Source: Pseudoalteromonas ruthenica (GTDB lineage: Bacteria; Pseudomonadota; Gammaproteobacteria; Enterobacterales; Alteromonadaceae). Taken from it: 64,000 nucleotides of DNA. Below are positions 9,665 to 19,158 of this stretch, piece after piece (the first letter of the stretch is position 1; the number at the start of each line of letters is the position of its first letter). Where the stretch lies: contig NZ_CP023397.1 of assembly GCF_008808095.1 (NCBI RefSeq), positions 248,001 through 312,000 on the forward strand, given 5' to 3'. Made by a program: the position numbers and the translations under genes. The notes beneath the pieces were generated by a model. The model ran no database searches and was not told the DNA's origin. It saw only the letters and a program-made list of their open reading frames with translations.

Positions 9665-11733
9665 TGAGTTTTAAAAAACTAAAACTGCCTTATTCAATTA
9701 AAACGACTAAAGAAAACCCTAACGATTCGCTTTTTGAACCTCTTTTAAGCAATTCATTATCTTACAAGGTTGCTGTAGGTTACTTTTCATCGAAGTGGAT
9801 AAAGGATGTAGCAGAAGGAATCGCCAACTTAGCTTCGAATGGAGGTAAAGCATACTGGCTTATATCTCCACAACTTTCTAAATCCGACTATGAAGCCCTA
9901 ATCTCAGGAAGTAATAGTGACTCATATAGAGAACGAATTTTTAAGCAGAGTTTTCAAGAGCTATATTCGTCTTTAAAAGATGATACTTTAGCTGCTATTA
10001 GCTGGTTAATTGCTGATGGAATTCTAAATTTTAAAATAGCAATACCATGCAATAATCTAGACGGTATCATGCACGCCAAAATGGGGGTTTTTGAAGACGA
10101 AAATGGTAATAAAGTTGCCTTTTCAGGATCGTACAACTTAACTGGAGCTTCAAAAGGAAATTGGGAACGAATTGATATCTTTACCTCTTATTCCAGTGAA
10201 GAATCTGAAGCCAGACTCAAAGATATAGAAGTTGACTTTGATGAAATGTGGGAGGGAAAAGATAGCAACCTAAAAGTATATACGCCTTCGGATGCGTCGT
10301 TAGCACCTTACATAGAGTTTACTCAGTTGAACCCCAGGCCCTACCGCTTAAAGATGAAGTATTCAATTCCCAAGCATTTTCTAGACGATAATGGGGAGCT
10401 GAGAAGCTATCAAACAGACGCTGTAAACAGATGGTTTAAGGCGAATGGGAGAGGTATATTTTGTATGGCTACAGGAGCGGGAAAAACGGTGACCGCTCTC
10501 TCCGCCGTGACGAAACTCGCAGCACACACAAACAGTAAAAATAGCACTTTATTCGTTTTAATCGTTGTTCCTTATACCCACCTCGCAAAGCAATGGTGTA
10601 CAGAAGCAGAAGCATTTGGATTTAGCCCAATTAGATGTTTTGGTGGAGTTACAAAGTGGGAAGGGCAACTTGTACAAAGTTTAACTTCTTCAATTATTCA
10701 GCATTCTGGCGTCACCTTAGCTATATGCACTAATGCCACCTTTACCTCTAATTCATTTAGGCGGTTTGATACGTATTTCAGCAAAATGCCGTCCTTATTG
10801 GTTGCAGATGAGATGCATAACTTAGGTTCATCTGAAGGATTAAAAAGGCTACCAAATACTAGTCATTATAGGCTTGGATTATCCGCAACTCCCCATAGAC
10901 ATAATGACGAAGAAGGCACAGATGCACTATATAAATACTTCGGAGATGAGGTTATAAACTTTACTCTTGAGGACGCAATAAATAATAAATGTTTAACGAA
11001 ATACTTTTATTGCCCAACACTCATCGAATTTACAGATGAAGAATGGGAAGACTATAAAGAACTTTCACGTCAAATTTCAAGGTTGATTAATTTCGGAAAA
11101 AATGGAGAGGTGAAAGTTTCAGAATTAGCTAAAACTCTTCTTTTAAAACGAGCTAGATTAATTAACTCAATGGAAAATAAATACAAAATTTTTTTTCAGC
11201 AAGTACGAGACGTTGGTTTAAAAAAGCACACTCTAATTTATGTAGGTGATACTAGTGAGGGAGATCTAAGAGCTGTTGAATACGTGGTAAAAGAATTAGG
11301 CACAACCTATGGTGTTCCATGTAATAAGTTTACAGCAGAAACGGACTTAGACGAGAGAAGTGCCTTATTAGACAACTTTGATAAAGGGGAAACCGACGTC
11401 ATTGTTGCGATTAAGTGCTTAGATGAAGGTGTAGATGTTCCATCAACCCAACATGCCCATATATTAGCTTCTTCAACAAATCCTAGAGAATATATTCAAA
11501 GAAGAGGCAGGGTATTAAGAAAATCCCCAAATAAAGAGTTCGCTTATATACATGACTATATTGCAGTTCCTCCAAATTTTGATATGGATGGCTTCTCACC
11601 GGAAGATTTAAAAATATTTAAGAATTTATTTAGAAGAGAGTTGGCTAGAATCGAAGAGTTTGCTCAGCTAGCTATGAATTATGGGGATACCTTAGAGCTT
11701 TTTTCCAGCATTAGGAAGAAATTTGATATTTAA
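9664..11733 (+). CDS. PLD-nuclease/SF2-helicase fusion, Dnd-system restriction enzyme
   Basis: The 689-aa product has an N-terminal phospholipase D-like nuclease domain with HAKMGVFEDENG at about residue 137 and a following SGSYNLTGAS, the HxK...GS-N pattern. A superfamily 2 helicase follows, with motif I MATGAGKT (about 267-274), motif II DEMH (about 382), motif III LSATPH and motif VI QRRGRVLR (about 615). This layout matches the database family called 'DNA phosphorothioation system restriction enzyme' and many type III/DISARM-like helicase-nucleases. It is the last gene of the + strand operon, with TAATG overlap to the gene before. Inference: it unwinds and cuts DNA without the expected phosphorothioate marks. 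The catalytic residues all look intact. Confidence 0.82.
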   Translation: MSFKKLKLPYSIKTTKENPNDSLFEPLLSNSLSYKVAVGYFSSKWIKDVAEGIANLASNGGKAYWLISPQLSKSDYEALISGSNSDSYRERIFKQSFQELYSSLKDDTLAAISWLIADGILNFKIAIPCNNLDGIMHAKMGVFEDENGNKVAFSGSYNLTGASKGNWERIDIFTSYSSEESEARLKDIEVDFDEMWEGKDSNLKVYTPSDASLAPYIEFTQLNPRPYRLKMKYSIPKHFLDDNGELRSYQTDAVNRWFKANGRGIFCMATGAGKTVTALSAVTKLAAHTNSKNSTLFVLIVVPYTHLAKQWCTEAEAFGFSPIRCFGGVTKWEGQLVQSLTSSIIQHSGVTLAICTNATFTSNSFRRFDTYFSKMPSLLVADEMHNLGSSEGLKRLPNTSHYRLGLSATPHRHNDEEGTDALYKYFGDEVINFTLEDAINNKCLTKYFYCPTLIEFTDEEWEDYKELSRQISRLINFGKNGEVKVSELAKTLLLKRARLINSMENKYKIFFQQVRDVGLKKHTLIYVGDTSEGDLRAVEYVVKELGTTYGVPCNKFTAETDLDERSALLDNFDKGETDVIVAIKCLDEGVDVPSTQHAHILASSTNPREYIQRRGRVLRKSPNKEFAYIHDYIAVPPNFDMDGFSPEDLKIFKNLFRRELARIEEFAQLAMNYGDTLELFSSIRKKFDI

Positions 11734-11882
11734 ATCAGTGCGGCTACAAGTCATAAAGGGAGTTGTATGCAACATGCGAAGAACGACTCGCAACACCTAG
11801 CCCAAATTAAACTGGTAGTGACAGCTCGAAACGGGTAACTGCCAGACAAAATCTGAGCTGGTACAACTTAAAAGTCACATAC

Positions 11883-11908
11883 TCACCTGTGAGGTGGTTA
11901 AATTTTTT
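11883..11908 (+). terminator. possible weak terminator between converging Dnd operons
   Basis: CACCT and AGGTG pair across a 3-nt loop, with a run of six T shortly after. The stem is short and the T run is not adjacent, so this is weak. The 192-bp gap separates the helicase gene and dndE, which converge; I see no gene in it. Confidence 0.3.
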
Positions 11909-11925
11909 GTTATGACTAATCTATT

Positions 11926-12276
11926 CTAGAGTGCGTTAATTAATGTTCTAAGCTCACTTTGATTTCTTAAAGCAGATACCCCATCCTCAACATGCGCTGC
12001 CCAAGCGGTTTGTAATTCTTTATCAGAGTACTCAGGGTAGCGCTGTTTTAGGAGCAATTCAGTCACTTTCTGGGTCTTACCCAGCCAAGTGTGTTTATCA
12101 AGTTTTAGGCTACCAGAGAGTTTATAGTCACTTTCTTTATCAAACATAAAGCCTTTCTCTACAGAGCGGAAAAAGGCAATGCGGGCCGCAATATTGGGAG
12201 TCACCCCAGTTTTGGCTTTTAAGTTGTGTAGCTGATCTTCAACTGACTTTTTAAGCCACATGGTCTGTGGGAGCAT
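11926..12276 (-). CDS. dndE: DNA phosphorothioation protein DndE
   Basis: The 116-aa product begins MLPQTMWLKKS and contains TPNIAARIAFFRSVEKG, LDKHTWLGKT and QTAWAAHVEDGVSALRN, all strongly conserved in DndE. DndE works with DndC and DndD to install sulfur in the DNA backbone; it binds nicked DNA in the studied enzymes. The start ATG overlaps the dndD stop by one base, so it is translationally coupled as the last gene of dndBCDE. Length is normal for the family. Confidence 0.93.
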   Translation of the reverse strand: MLPQTMWLKKSVEDQLHNLKAKTGVTPNIAARIAFFRSVEKGFMFDKESDYKLSGSLKLDKHTWLGKTQKVTELLLKQRYPEYSDKELQTAWAAHVEDGVSALRNQSELRTLINAL

Positions 12277-14267
12277 TATACTGCCTCCTTTGCTAACTCA
12301 GCCCAAAAGTACCCTTCCCGCAAGGTTGAGCAGCTGGTTGCCTGGTTAAATTCGATTTCAAACGCGTGTGACACTTGGTGCTCAATGGCATTGTAAAAGT
12401 CTTGGTCTACTTCGGTGTCGGTTGAAAGCAGTATCACCTGCTCACTGGCTTCTGGGAAGTAGTGTTTAATTAACTTATCGCGGTGCTTAGAATCGAGCCT
12501 TCCGAGTGGAGTATCCACAACCACAGGCAGTACTTTTCCAGAGAGCTTACCGAGGGCTTCAAGAATAGCAAAGGCAAAGATTTGCTTTTCACCCGCCGAC
12601 ATCGATTTGCGATTAATCACCGCGCCTTGGGCGTCTACCAAGTTTACATCAAAGTTTTGCGGGTCAATTTTAGCCGATAGTTTAAGATCTTCTTTGCGGG
12701 CAAGCTTTCGGTATGCGGTTACAAAAAGCTCTTCTAATTGAGTAACCCTAAGCTTGGTTAACGCGGTTTTAAAGTCATCCAGCACATATTGGCTTTGCTG
12801 TACGCGATGTACGGCTTTATCGGCTGAGTGGTTATTTTTGAGCTTGGCATAGAATTTTTCTAAGCGCTTGGCTAACTCTAGCTCTTTGGTTTTAAGCGTT
12901 TTAGCCTTAAGCAGCTCGCTGATATATTCTTTGCTCACGGTATCACGTTCTTTTTCCAGTGCACGCAGGCCTTCGTACAGCTCTTTTAAATCGGCGGCAT
13001 CCGGTGCACGCTCAATATTAATAGACAGTGAACTAAGTTTATCTTGTACTTGCTCAAGTGCTGTCGATAGCTCTTTCAGTAAACGCTGCGACTGTTGGCC
13101 TTCTTTAAATTGTGCTTGGATTAAAGCAAACTCTGAGTCAGAAATATCAAGCTCTGGGCTAGCCATGCCATATTCGGCGGTTAGTTGGCCAAAGTAGCTA
13201 TTGATGGTGGCCATAATATCGCTAGATTGTTCATCAAAGTCAGCTGCAATTTTATCCTGTAGTGCAGGCAGCGCTTGGTTAAGCTCGCTGCCAAAAGCCT
13301 TCGCTTGCTTAATCTTTTGATCTTCACTGAGCTGATCAATTAACCCTTGCATGGCATTAGGTGCAAGCGCCATCGGCAAAGTACCGCTGAGCTCATGACG
13401 AATTTTGCTAGTGAGCTCTTTTTCTAGCTCGTACAAGTCGTTAATTTTTGCTTGCTCTTGCTCTTTGGTTTCAGCCCACGCGCCACCTTGGGATTGTATT
13501 TCAGCTTCTTTATTAGCGATTTTACTCTTAATATCAGTAAGAATACTGCCAAGTTCGTCGATTTTTACCCGGGTTGCCTCAACATCACGGGTAATGGTGC
13601 GTTTTTCATCTTCGGCAGCCTGGATTTTTTTACGGGTATCTTTGTCTGCTGCTTCTGCGCCTAAGCCTTTGAGGTAGATATCTAAATCGGTATTTAAGCG
13701 ATTAATGATGTCGATACCCAGTAGCTTTTGCACCGCCTCTTTAAGGTAGGTGCCGGTGTCATCCTCAGCAAGCTCTGCGATTTTCTCACCATCGAAGAAA
13801 AATAGGTCACCAATTCCAGGGGGAACTAACTCATGCAAGAACGCTTGAACTTGGTCGTTTGTTAGTGCTTCATCTACCACACCATTCACTTTAAGCGTTA
13901 GCTTTTCTTCGCTCTCGGCCTGCCACGTACGAGTGATTTCGTATAGCTTATGCTCACCTTGATGGGTATGAGTGAAGCTGAGCTTGATAGCGGCCTCGGC
14001 ATTTGGGTCTTCTTTTGTTGCAGCGTTATTGGTTTGCTCATTTAAATACGCTTGGTAATCTTTTTTGGTGATCACCGTGCCTAAGGCTCGTCTGCCTAAT
14101 AATGCCAAGCGAATGGCCGTTAAAATTGAGGTTTTGCCAGCACCATTTAAGCCACCAAACAAAATAATAGGGCGTTCAAACACCCCTTGTTTACGGGGCG
14201 TCAACTCAATGGTGGTTTCGCCATTAAAAACACGGAAGTTATTTAGGGTGAGTGTTTTGAATATCAT
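12276..14267 (-). CDS. dndD: DNA phosphorothioation ATPase DndD
   Basis: A 663-aa SMC-like ATPase with start MIFKTLTLNNFRVFNG, Walker A GGLNGAGKTS near residue 40, central coiled coils (about 200-300 and 380-500), signature region KSMSAGEKQIFAFAI, and Walker B PVVVDTPLGRLD. DndD is thought to supply ATP-driven DNA opening or nicking for sulfur insertion. It overlaps dndC by 4 bp and dndE by 1 bp. It differs clearly from the second SMC-like gene at 4400-6442, so the locus carries two members of this superfamily with separate jobs. Composition is less AT-rich than the facing operon. Confidence 0.93.
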   Translation of the reverse strand: MIFKTLTLNNFRVFNGETTIELTPRKQGVFERPIILFGGLNGAGKTSILTAIRLALLGRRALGTVITKKDYQAYLNEQTNNAATKEDPNAEAAIKLSFTHTHQGEHKLYEITRTWQAESEEKLTLKVNGVVDEALTNDQVQAFLHELVPPGIGDLFFFDGEKIAELAEDDTGTYLKEAVQKLLGIDIINRLNTDLDIYLKGLGAEAADKDTRKKIQAAEDEKRTITRDVEATRVKIDELGSILTDIKSKIANKEAEIQSQGGAWAETKEQEQAKINDLYELEKELTSKIRHELSGTLPMALAPNAMQGLIDQLSEDQKIKQAKAFGSELNQALPALQDKIAADFDEQSSDIMATINSYFGQLTAEYGMASPELDISDSEFALIQAQFKEGQQSQRLLKELSTALEQVQDKLSSLSINIERAPDAADLKELYEGLRALEKERDTVSKEYISELLKAKTLKTKELELAKRLEKFYAKLKNNHSADKAVHRVQQSQYVLDDFKTALTKLRVTQLEELFVTAYRKLARKEDLKLSAKIDPQNFDVNLVDAQGAVINRKSMSAGEKQIFAFAILEALGKLSGKVLPVVVDTPLGRLDSKHRDKLIKHYFPEASEQVILLSTDTEVDQDFYNAIEHQVSHAFEIEFNQATSCSTLREGYFWAELAKEAV

Positions 14268-15889
14268 GATATCCCCTCCATGTTCAATAGCTTATTAAGC
14301 TGTTTGAGTTCGTCCTCTAGGGCCTTAACTTCATTACTTTGGCGCATTTGGCTTTGCCTGATCTCTAAGTTGGAGGCGATGATTGCTTCGGCACTTTCCC
14401 AGTCTTGCTGGATCAGGCGACCGATACGGCCAAAAATACCGGTACGGCGGGCGAGGCCACTCATCTCACGCTCCACATCAATCAGCTTTCTGATCATATG
14501 TGCAGAAACACCATATTGTGGCGCAAGCTTATTTATCAGCTCGCCTTCTGTTAGACTGAACTGGTTGGCATCATCAATGGTCCAGTCTAGTTCAATGCCG
14601 AGCACCTCTCTTACGATGTTTGGCAAAGAGTCTTCCCAGTCGGGTTCGTTCGGGTCGTTTAACCACTCATGCCTCACCGCATGAAGCTCGGGCACGGTAA
14701 TGAGCTCCATATTATGGCCTTGGTCATTAAAGCGTTTTTGCATTGTTAGCAACATGCGCATTGCTAGCTTTCGGTACTCTAAAAGATACGGGCCCGTAGT
14801 GTAGTCGTCTGTAAGTACACGCTCTTTATCTTCTTTAAGAGTTTTAAACGCTAAGCGGCCGTCACGGCGAATATGGTTCCGGTATTTCTTTTTTAACTTT
14901 GGCGATGTGCTGCGAGAAAGAATATTTCTAAACTTGAGTAGCGGCTCCATCCATTGTTCACCGTTCTGGATTAGGCTTTCCATTGCTCTATCTTTGGTGA
15001 CTACAGTACATGTCCAACACCCAAAGCGTGAGTTGCCACATGACGGTGTGGTTTCGTCTATGACCAGCGGACACTCGCCTTGGCCTGATGAATCCTTATA
15101 TAAATTCCATAATGTTAGGTTCTTGCCACCCCATGGCGCTTCCCACTCTAGGTCGTACTTATCGAACCACTTGTTACGCGTGCCATACGGGCCTTCTTGA
15201 GTTTGAAGGTGGCAAAGGCGTAGTATTTTCCATACATCATCAACGCTCCAGGTATCGATAGGCGTATAAATGAAAGCGTTGGCGAGTGTGGTATGCACAG
15301 CTAAATCTGAACCATCAATTTTGTGCTTTTTTATCACTTGAGCACGTGAGGCACTCTCTTGCGAGCGAGACCCAAGCACCACAATGACTTCATCATATTC
15401 GCTAACGCGCTCTTTGATAAACGTGCTTACAGGGTCTATTTTCATGCGCTCTGTACACCAACGGAAATTACGAGTTGGCGCGGGATAGCCTTTGCCTAGC
15501 AAGTTAGCCCAGAAGGTATTGTTAGATTTAGGTACAACTTTGTGCGATGTGATCGGTAAGCCTTCGCGTTTTGCACCCTCTTCTATAAGTTTAAGAGACT
15601 TATTTACATGGTCGACGACCATAGGAGTCTCTACCAGGGTGTCTGATGCCACAACAAACACCGGCTTATGGCGATCTTCTGGCTTTAGACCAAGCAATGC
15701 GAAATAGACTAAGGTCATGACTGCTGATGAGTCTTTACCACCACTGTAACCTATTACCCATGGGCGTTTATCGGCCATATACACACGTTGTGTGTCGGCG
15801 ACAAATTCACTTAGTTGGCGTCCTGAAAATTTCTCTTCTTCGATAAAGTCGATGTAATCATCTAAATCGAACTGGTTTAATAATGTCAT
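14264..15889 (-). CDS. dndC: DNA phosphorothioation sulfurtransferase DndC
   Basis: The 541-aa product has the PP-loop ATP pyrophosphatase motif YSGGKDSS (residues 48-55), as in PAPS reductase-type enzymes. Cysteines at about 273, 284, 291 and 294 (the latter three in SCGNSRFGCWTC) are candidates for the iron-sulfur cluster reported for DndC. DndC activates and transfers sulfur to the DNA backbone. It overlaps dndB and dndD by 4 bp each. No cysteine desulfurase gene (dndA) is adjacent; many bacteria with dndBCDE use a chromosomal IscS instead. Confidence 0.94.
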   Translation of the reverse strand: MTLLNQFDLDDYIDFIEEEKFSGRQLSEFVADTQRVYMADKRPWVIGYSGGKDSSAVMTLVYFALLGLKPEDRHKPVFVVASDTLVETPMVVDHVNKSLKLIEEGAKREGLPITSHKVVPKSNNTFWANLLGKGYPAPTRNFRWCTERMKIDPVSTFIKERVSEYDEVIVVLGSRSQESASRAQVIKKHKIDGSDLAVHTTLANAFIYTPIDTWSVDDVWKILRLCHLQTQEGPYGTRNKWFDKYDLEWEAPWGGKNLTLWNLYKDSSGQGECPLVIDETTPSCGNSRFGCWTCTVVTKDRAMESLIQNGEQWMEPLLKFRNILSRSTSPKLKKKYRNHIRRDGRLAFKTLKEDKERVLTDDYTTGPYLLEYRKLAMRMLLTMQKRFNDQGHNMELITVPELHAVRHEWLNDPNEPDWEDSLPNIVREVLGIELDWTIDDANQFSLTEGELINKLAPQYGVSAHMIRKLIDVEREMSGLARRTGIFGRIGRLIQQDWESAEAIIASNLEIRQSQMRQSNEVKALEDELKQLNKLLNMEGIS

Positions 15890-16971
15890 GTGTTCAGCAA
15901 TTCTTTTTCTTTAGCCAGCTCTTCAGCTGAGGGCGTTAAGCCTATTTGTTTTTTTATTTCTATGGCTGTCAAAAATATGTTTGATACCGCTTTGGAGAGT
16001 CTGCCGTGATTCATTGCACGGTTTTTCCAAGCAGGATTCGCTTTACGCCAGTCTATTGTCTGCAGCTGATTGTAACATTTACTTTGGTGCGACTCACTGA
16101 GTTTCAATAAGTCATGCCCCACTATGGCTAGTGCTTGCAGGCCGATACCATGTGCGCAGATGTATTCTTGACGAAGCTCAGCTGCTGAAAGCTGTTTGTT
16201 TTGTACTTGCAGCCACTCCGGCATATATTGATTGAGTTTACGCCAAAACGAGACGGCAACTTTCCTTTCTGTTTCACTAAACCCTTCTTTGGTGCCTTTA
16301 CCAAACAGTGCTTTATTAGCTTGTTTAATACCGCTCAGTGTAAATAACTTACTACTTTTTGAGGCTATTGTAGAACGCTCAAATTCGGTGAAGCCGATGA
16401 ATGGCTCACATTCGAGGGCCAAGTATCGTGCTAATTCCGCTGCTTGATCTCGATGATCATAGAGAGTGGATAATGAAGCGCTCGGTCTTACTGCATATTT
16501 ATTTAAATCAGCAAACATTTGCTGGCTTCGCTTTAAACCTTCATCAACAAAGAATAAAACGGCGATATTATCCTGGCATAGCTCGGGGCGCTCTTTAATC
16601 GCCTCTTCGATGGCCGCTCGACGATGTTGACCATCATTAATTAGTATTTGAGCATCCATGGGCACTTTGAGCATACCCAAATTACTGCTGGAGTCGGCAG
16701 CGACAAAGCTCACCTCGGCACCTACTGAGGCGGTAATAGCCGAAAAAACATAATCTTTTGGTGAATCGACCAGGTATTTGGCCATCTCCGGAATACGATT
16801 TTTATTTAAAGTACGTTGTGCGCGAAGCTCTACAGGCACTTCTTCCTCATCATAAACAAAGATTCTAGGGATTAATCGTAGAGGGCAGGTAGCTATATAG
16901 AAGGGCTTACCAGCTTGCTGTCCACGCACAGCTGGAAAGCTATAACTGTAGTTATTATCGAGATCACTCAT
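15886..16971 (-). CDS. dndB: DndB, DGQHR-domain regulator of phosphorothioation
   Basis: The 361-aa protein carries the defining DGQHR motif at residues 113-117 within ILINDGQHRRAA. DndB is dispensable for modification in studied systems and acts as a negative regulator that binds its own promoter region. It is the first gene of dndBCDE, overlapping dndC by 4 bp. The 100 bp before its ATG contain stacked ATTAC/GTAAT palindromes, a natural place for autoregulation. Confidence 0.93.
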   Translation of the reverse strand: MSDLDNNYSYSFPAVRGQQAGKPFYIATCPLRLIPRIFVYDEEEVPVELRAQRTLNKNRIPEMAKYLVDSPKDYVFSAITASVGAEVSFVAADSSSNLGMLKVPMDAQILINDGQHRRAAIEEAIKERPELCQDNIAVLFFVDEGLKRSQQMFADLNKYAVRPSASLSTLYDHRDQAAELARYLALECEPFIGFTEFERSTIASKSSKLFTLSGIKQANKALFGKGTKEGFSETERKVAVSFWRKLNQYMPEWLQVQNKQLSAAELRQEYICAHGIGLQALAIVGHDLLKLSESHQSKCYNQLQTIDWRKANPAWKNRAMNHGRLSKAVSNIFLTAIEIKKQIGLTPSAEELAKEKELLNT

Positions 16972-16994
16972 GTTGATGAACTCTATTATTGCAA

Positions 16995-17026
16995 ATTACG
17001 TAATATTATTACGGTAATTACGTAAT
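16995..17026. promoter_or_regulatory. palindromic operator cluster in front of dndB
   Basis: The 10-bp perfect palindrome ATTACGTAAT occurs at 16995-17004 and 17017-17026, with centres 22 bp apart, about two helical turns. Between them 17008-17018 has the same arms with one extra central base (ATTAC-G-GTAAT). The cluster lies 24-55 bp before the dndB start, where a promoter is expected. DndB is known to bind its promoter, and the TACG/CGTA half-sites resemble the reported Salmonella motif, but the spacing differs. Binding by DndB is inference. Confidence 0.6.
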
Positions 17027-17071
17027 AACTCCAGTCTTTTTTGTTGTTCGCGTGAAATAAAATAGGGGCAC

Positions 17072-19117
17072 TTAATCTTTAATTTTCACAAACCTTGAAC
17101 CTTGTAATTTCACACCCCAGTAAGCAAATACTTTTTGCAGCACATTCCAGTCTGGCCACTGCTCTTTGGGCACTCCTTTTAACATATCAGCGAGTTTCGC
17201 ATCGAAGCGCAGCTGCGCTTTATGCTCTTTTGAATTAGGTGTTAGGTAAGGCAGCTTGGAATACAATGGCTGCAGCGGGTACTCGTCTCCATAAAAGAAG
17301 TAATCAATATCCTGCTCAACAAGCTTTACTTTTATACGTTGGGTTAGGAGCGGCAACTTTTTATTAAAATCGTCGTATTTTAACAAGGTTACCTTGCCCG
17401 AACGCATATGTATTTTTACTAGATCAACATCATCGATATCGCCATAAAGTTGTGCGGCACAGCCGATGTAAACGCGCAAAATGGCAGGTAGCTGATTCAG
17501 CTTATGGCTTGGTAATATGTAAGAGTGGTTGTCAAATAGCTCGCCAATTTCTAGCTGTGCGAAAGCTGCATAGCAGGCATCACCGATATTTTGTGGCGAA
17601 GAAATAGAAAATAATAACGCAGTTGCCTCCTCAAGAGCCTGCTGATAGCCAGTAAAATGGGCTTTTAAATCACGTAATAAACGTGCTGGCATATGGCTTT
17701 TTGGCTTACGCTTGCCAAATTGGCTTAGTGCGAGGTAGACCAATAAGTCATTACGACGCTTTTTTTGTGCTTGCGCAAACTCAGTTTGGTCATAGTAGTT
17801 TTGTAAAAGTGAAAAAGCTTTGTTGTGGCTGCTTAAAGCTCGTCGCAATACATTACTTTGTTCAAACTCATCGTTAGCAGGTATACGCCCAAGGTGTAGG
17901 CAATGGTGCCAAAAATTATCGAGCAATTCTTGATGCTTTTCGTACAAGGATTGTTGTTGACGTTGTGGTAGCGTTTTAGGTTTTGGCCTGTGGGTAACAT
18001 GGCGCCAATTATAGTTTTTAAACTGCAACTCTAAATGGTGCGCTTCTTCCAGCTGAGAGCACTTAAATACTGCAATAATACCTTGGCCAAAAGGGGTAGT
18101 CTTAACGTTTAAAACTTGCTCTATATAATGCCTTATTTGCGCTTGGCTGAAGTACTTTTGAAAGGTATTTCGGTGCGTTATTACTCCGTCTCTGTATGGC
18201 TTAAAATGCTCCTGTTTAGCCTCATTAGCCAGCATAACCGAAACCAACAATAGCTTATGCGCATGGGTAAAGGCTTGTTTAAGCGTTTCTGCGCGCTCGC
18301 TTTCATCTTCAATTACATTTAGTACAAAACCCAAGTTAACAATATCGCTGTTTACCTTGTTGCCTCCGGGTCGGTGTACTGGATCCCATGCGTTTATATT
18401 TAAGCCGTGCGCTTCAAGCTCGGTTGCATCATCACCTAGGCCACAACCGTAATCTAAAATAGAGTAATCGCCATCAAGGTATCCGTACTTCGCTAACTTT
18501 TGAAAGGGAGCTGATAGCCTATCCCTGGTAATGGCGGTTAAATGCCGTTGAATATCATTTATTGTGCAAGAGGCTTGAGGCGCTACGCTATGTGCTTCTT
18601 GATAAAGATGCAAGCGGCCTTGCTCGTCTAACTGATAGCCTTTTTCTTTAATAAGTTTCAGCCACTGTTTTTTAAATCCAATGCGACGCGTGTTTTCATA
18701 TAAACCTGCTTTTAATCCCTCCTCGGTAATAGCGCAGAACTCCGCATATTTTGGGTATAAATCGCCGACAAACGTCTCTTTACGATGTAATATAGGTGGA
18801 TTATCAGAATCTTGGTATTGAGTGCAGTGGCTATGTCCATCAAGCAAATCAATGGTTAAGCTCTGCGCTAGAGCAGGGTAGGCATAGGTATCAAAATCAG
18901 GATAGTGAAGAAAAGATAACTTAAAGTCACGCTTAAATAGCTTTATAACATTCCACTGGTGTGCTGTAGCGACACTGTCAGCGGTCAGTTCGATAAAAGC
19001 GAGTAATTCGTTAGGTAATGCGCTTTGCAAAGCACTGCGATGTAGGTAGATTGCCGTCGGCAACCTTTTCCCAATTCCTAGGTCTTTTAAAAGGCTTTTA
19101 TAGTGATGAAATTCCAT
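17072..19117 (-). CDS. DNA phosphorothioation-associated putative methyltransferase
   Basis: The 681-aa product has a Rossmann methyltransferase motif I, ILDYGCGLGDDA, near residue 220, with NAWDP after it as the acidic loop. It begins MEFHHYKSLLKDLGIGKRLP and has a long C-terminal region (about 400-680) of unknown fold. This arrangement matches the database family 'DNA phosphorothioation-associated putative methyltransferase', found beside dnd genes. The substrate is unknown. It lies 100 bp upstream of dndB and 41 bp after a 55-aa HTH gene, same strand. It may be cotranscribed with dgt, while dndB has its own promoter region. Confidence 0.85.
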   Translation of the reverse strand: MEFHHYKSLLKDLGIGKRLPTAIYLHRSALQSALPNELLAFIELTADSVATAHQWNVIKLFKRDFKLSFLHYPDFDTYAYPALAQSLTIDLLDGHSHCTQYQDSDNPPILHRKETFVGDLYPKYAEFCAITEEGLKAGLYENTRRIGFKKQWLKLIKEKGYQLDEQGRLHLYQEAHSVAPQASCTINDIQRHLTAITRDRLSAPFQKLAKYGYLDGDYSILDYGCGLGDDATELEAHGLNINAWDPVHRPGGNKVNSDIVNLGFVLNVIEDESERAETLKQAFTHAHKLLLVSVMLANEAKQEHFKPYRDGVITHRNTFQKYFSQAQIRHYIEQVLNVKTTPFGQGIIAVFKCSQLEEAHHLELQFKNYNWRHVTHRPKPKTLPQRQQQSLYEKHQELLDNFWHHCLHLGRIPANDEFEQSNVLRRALSSHNKAFSLLQNYYDQTEFAQAQKKRRNDLLVYLALSQFGKRKPKSHMPARLLRDLKAHFTGYQQALEEATALLFSISSPQNIGDACYAAFAQLEIGELFDNHSYILPSHKLNQLPAILRVYIGCAAQLYGDIDDVDLVKIHMRSGKVTLLKYDDFNKKLPLLTQRIKVKLVEQDIDYFFYGDEYPLQPLYSKLPYLTPNSKEHKAQLRFDAKLADMLKGVPKEQWPDWNVLQKVFAYWGVKLQGSRFVKIKD

Positions 19118-19158
19118 TTCAACCCCGGATAAGTTAAAGGTCAGTGTGAACGCTGAGA

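Noticed and set aside
11767..11838. 23-codon frame between the converging Dnd operons
   Set aside because: Too short, no convincing ribosome site or conserved features.
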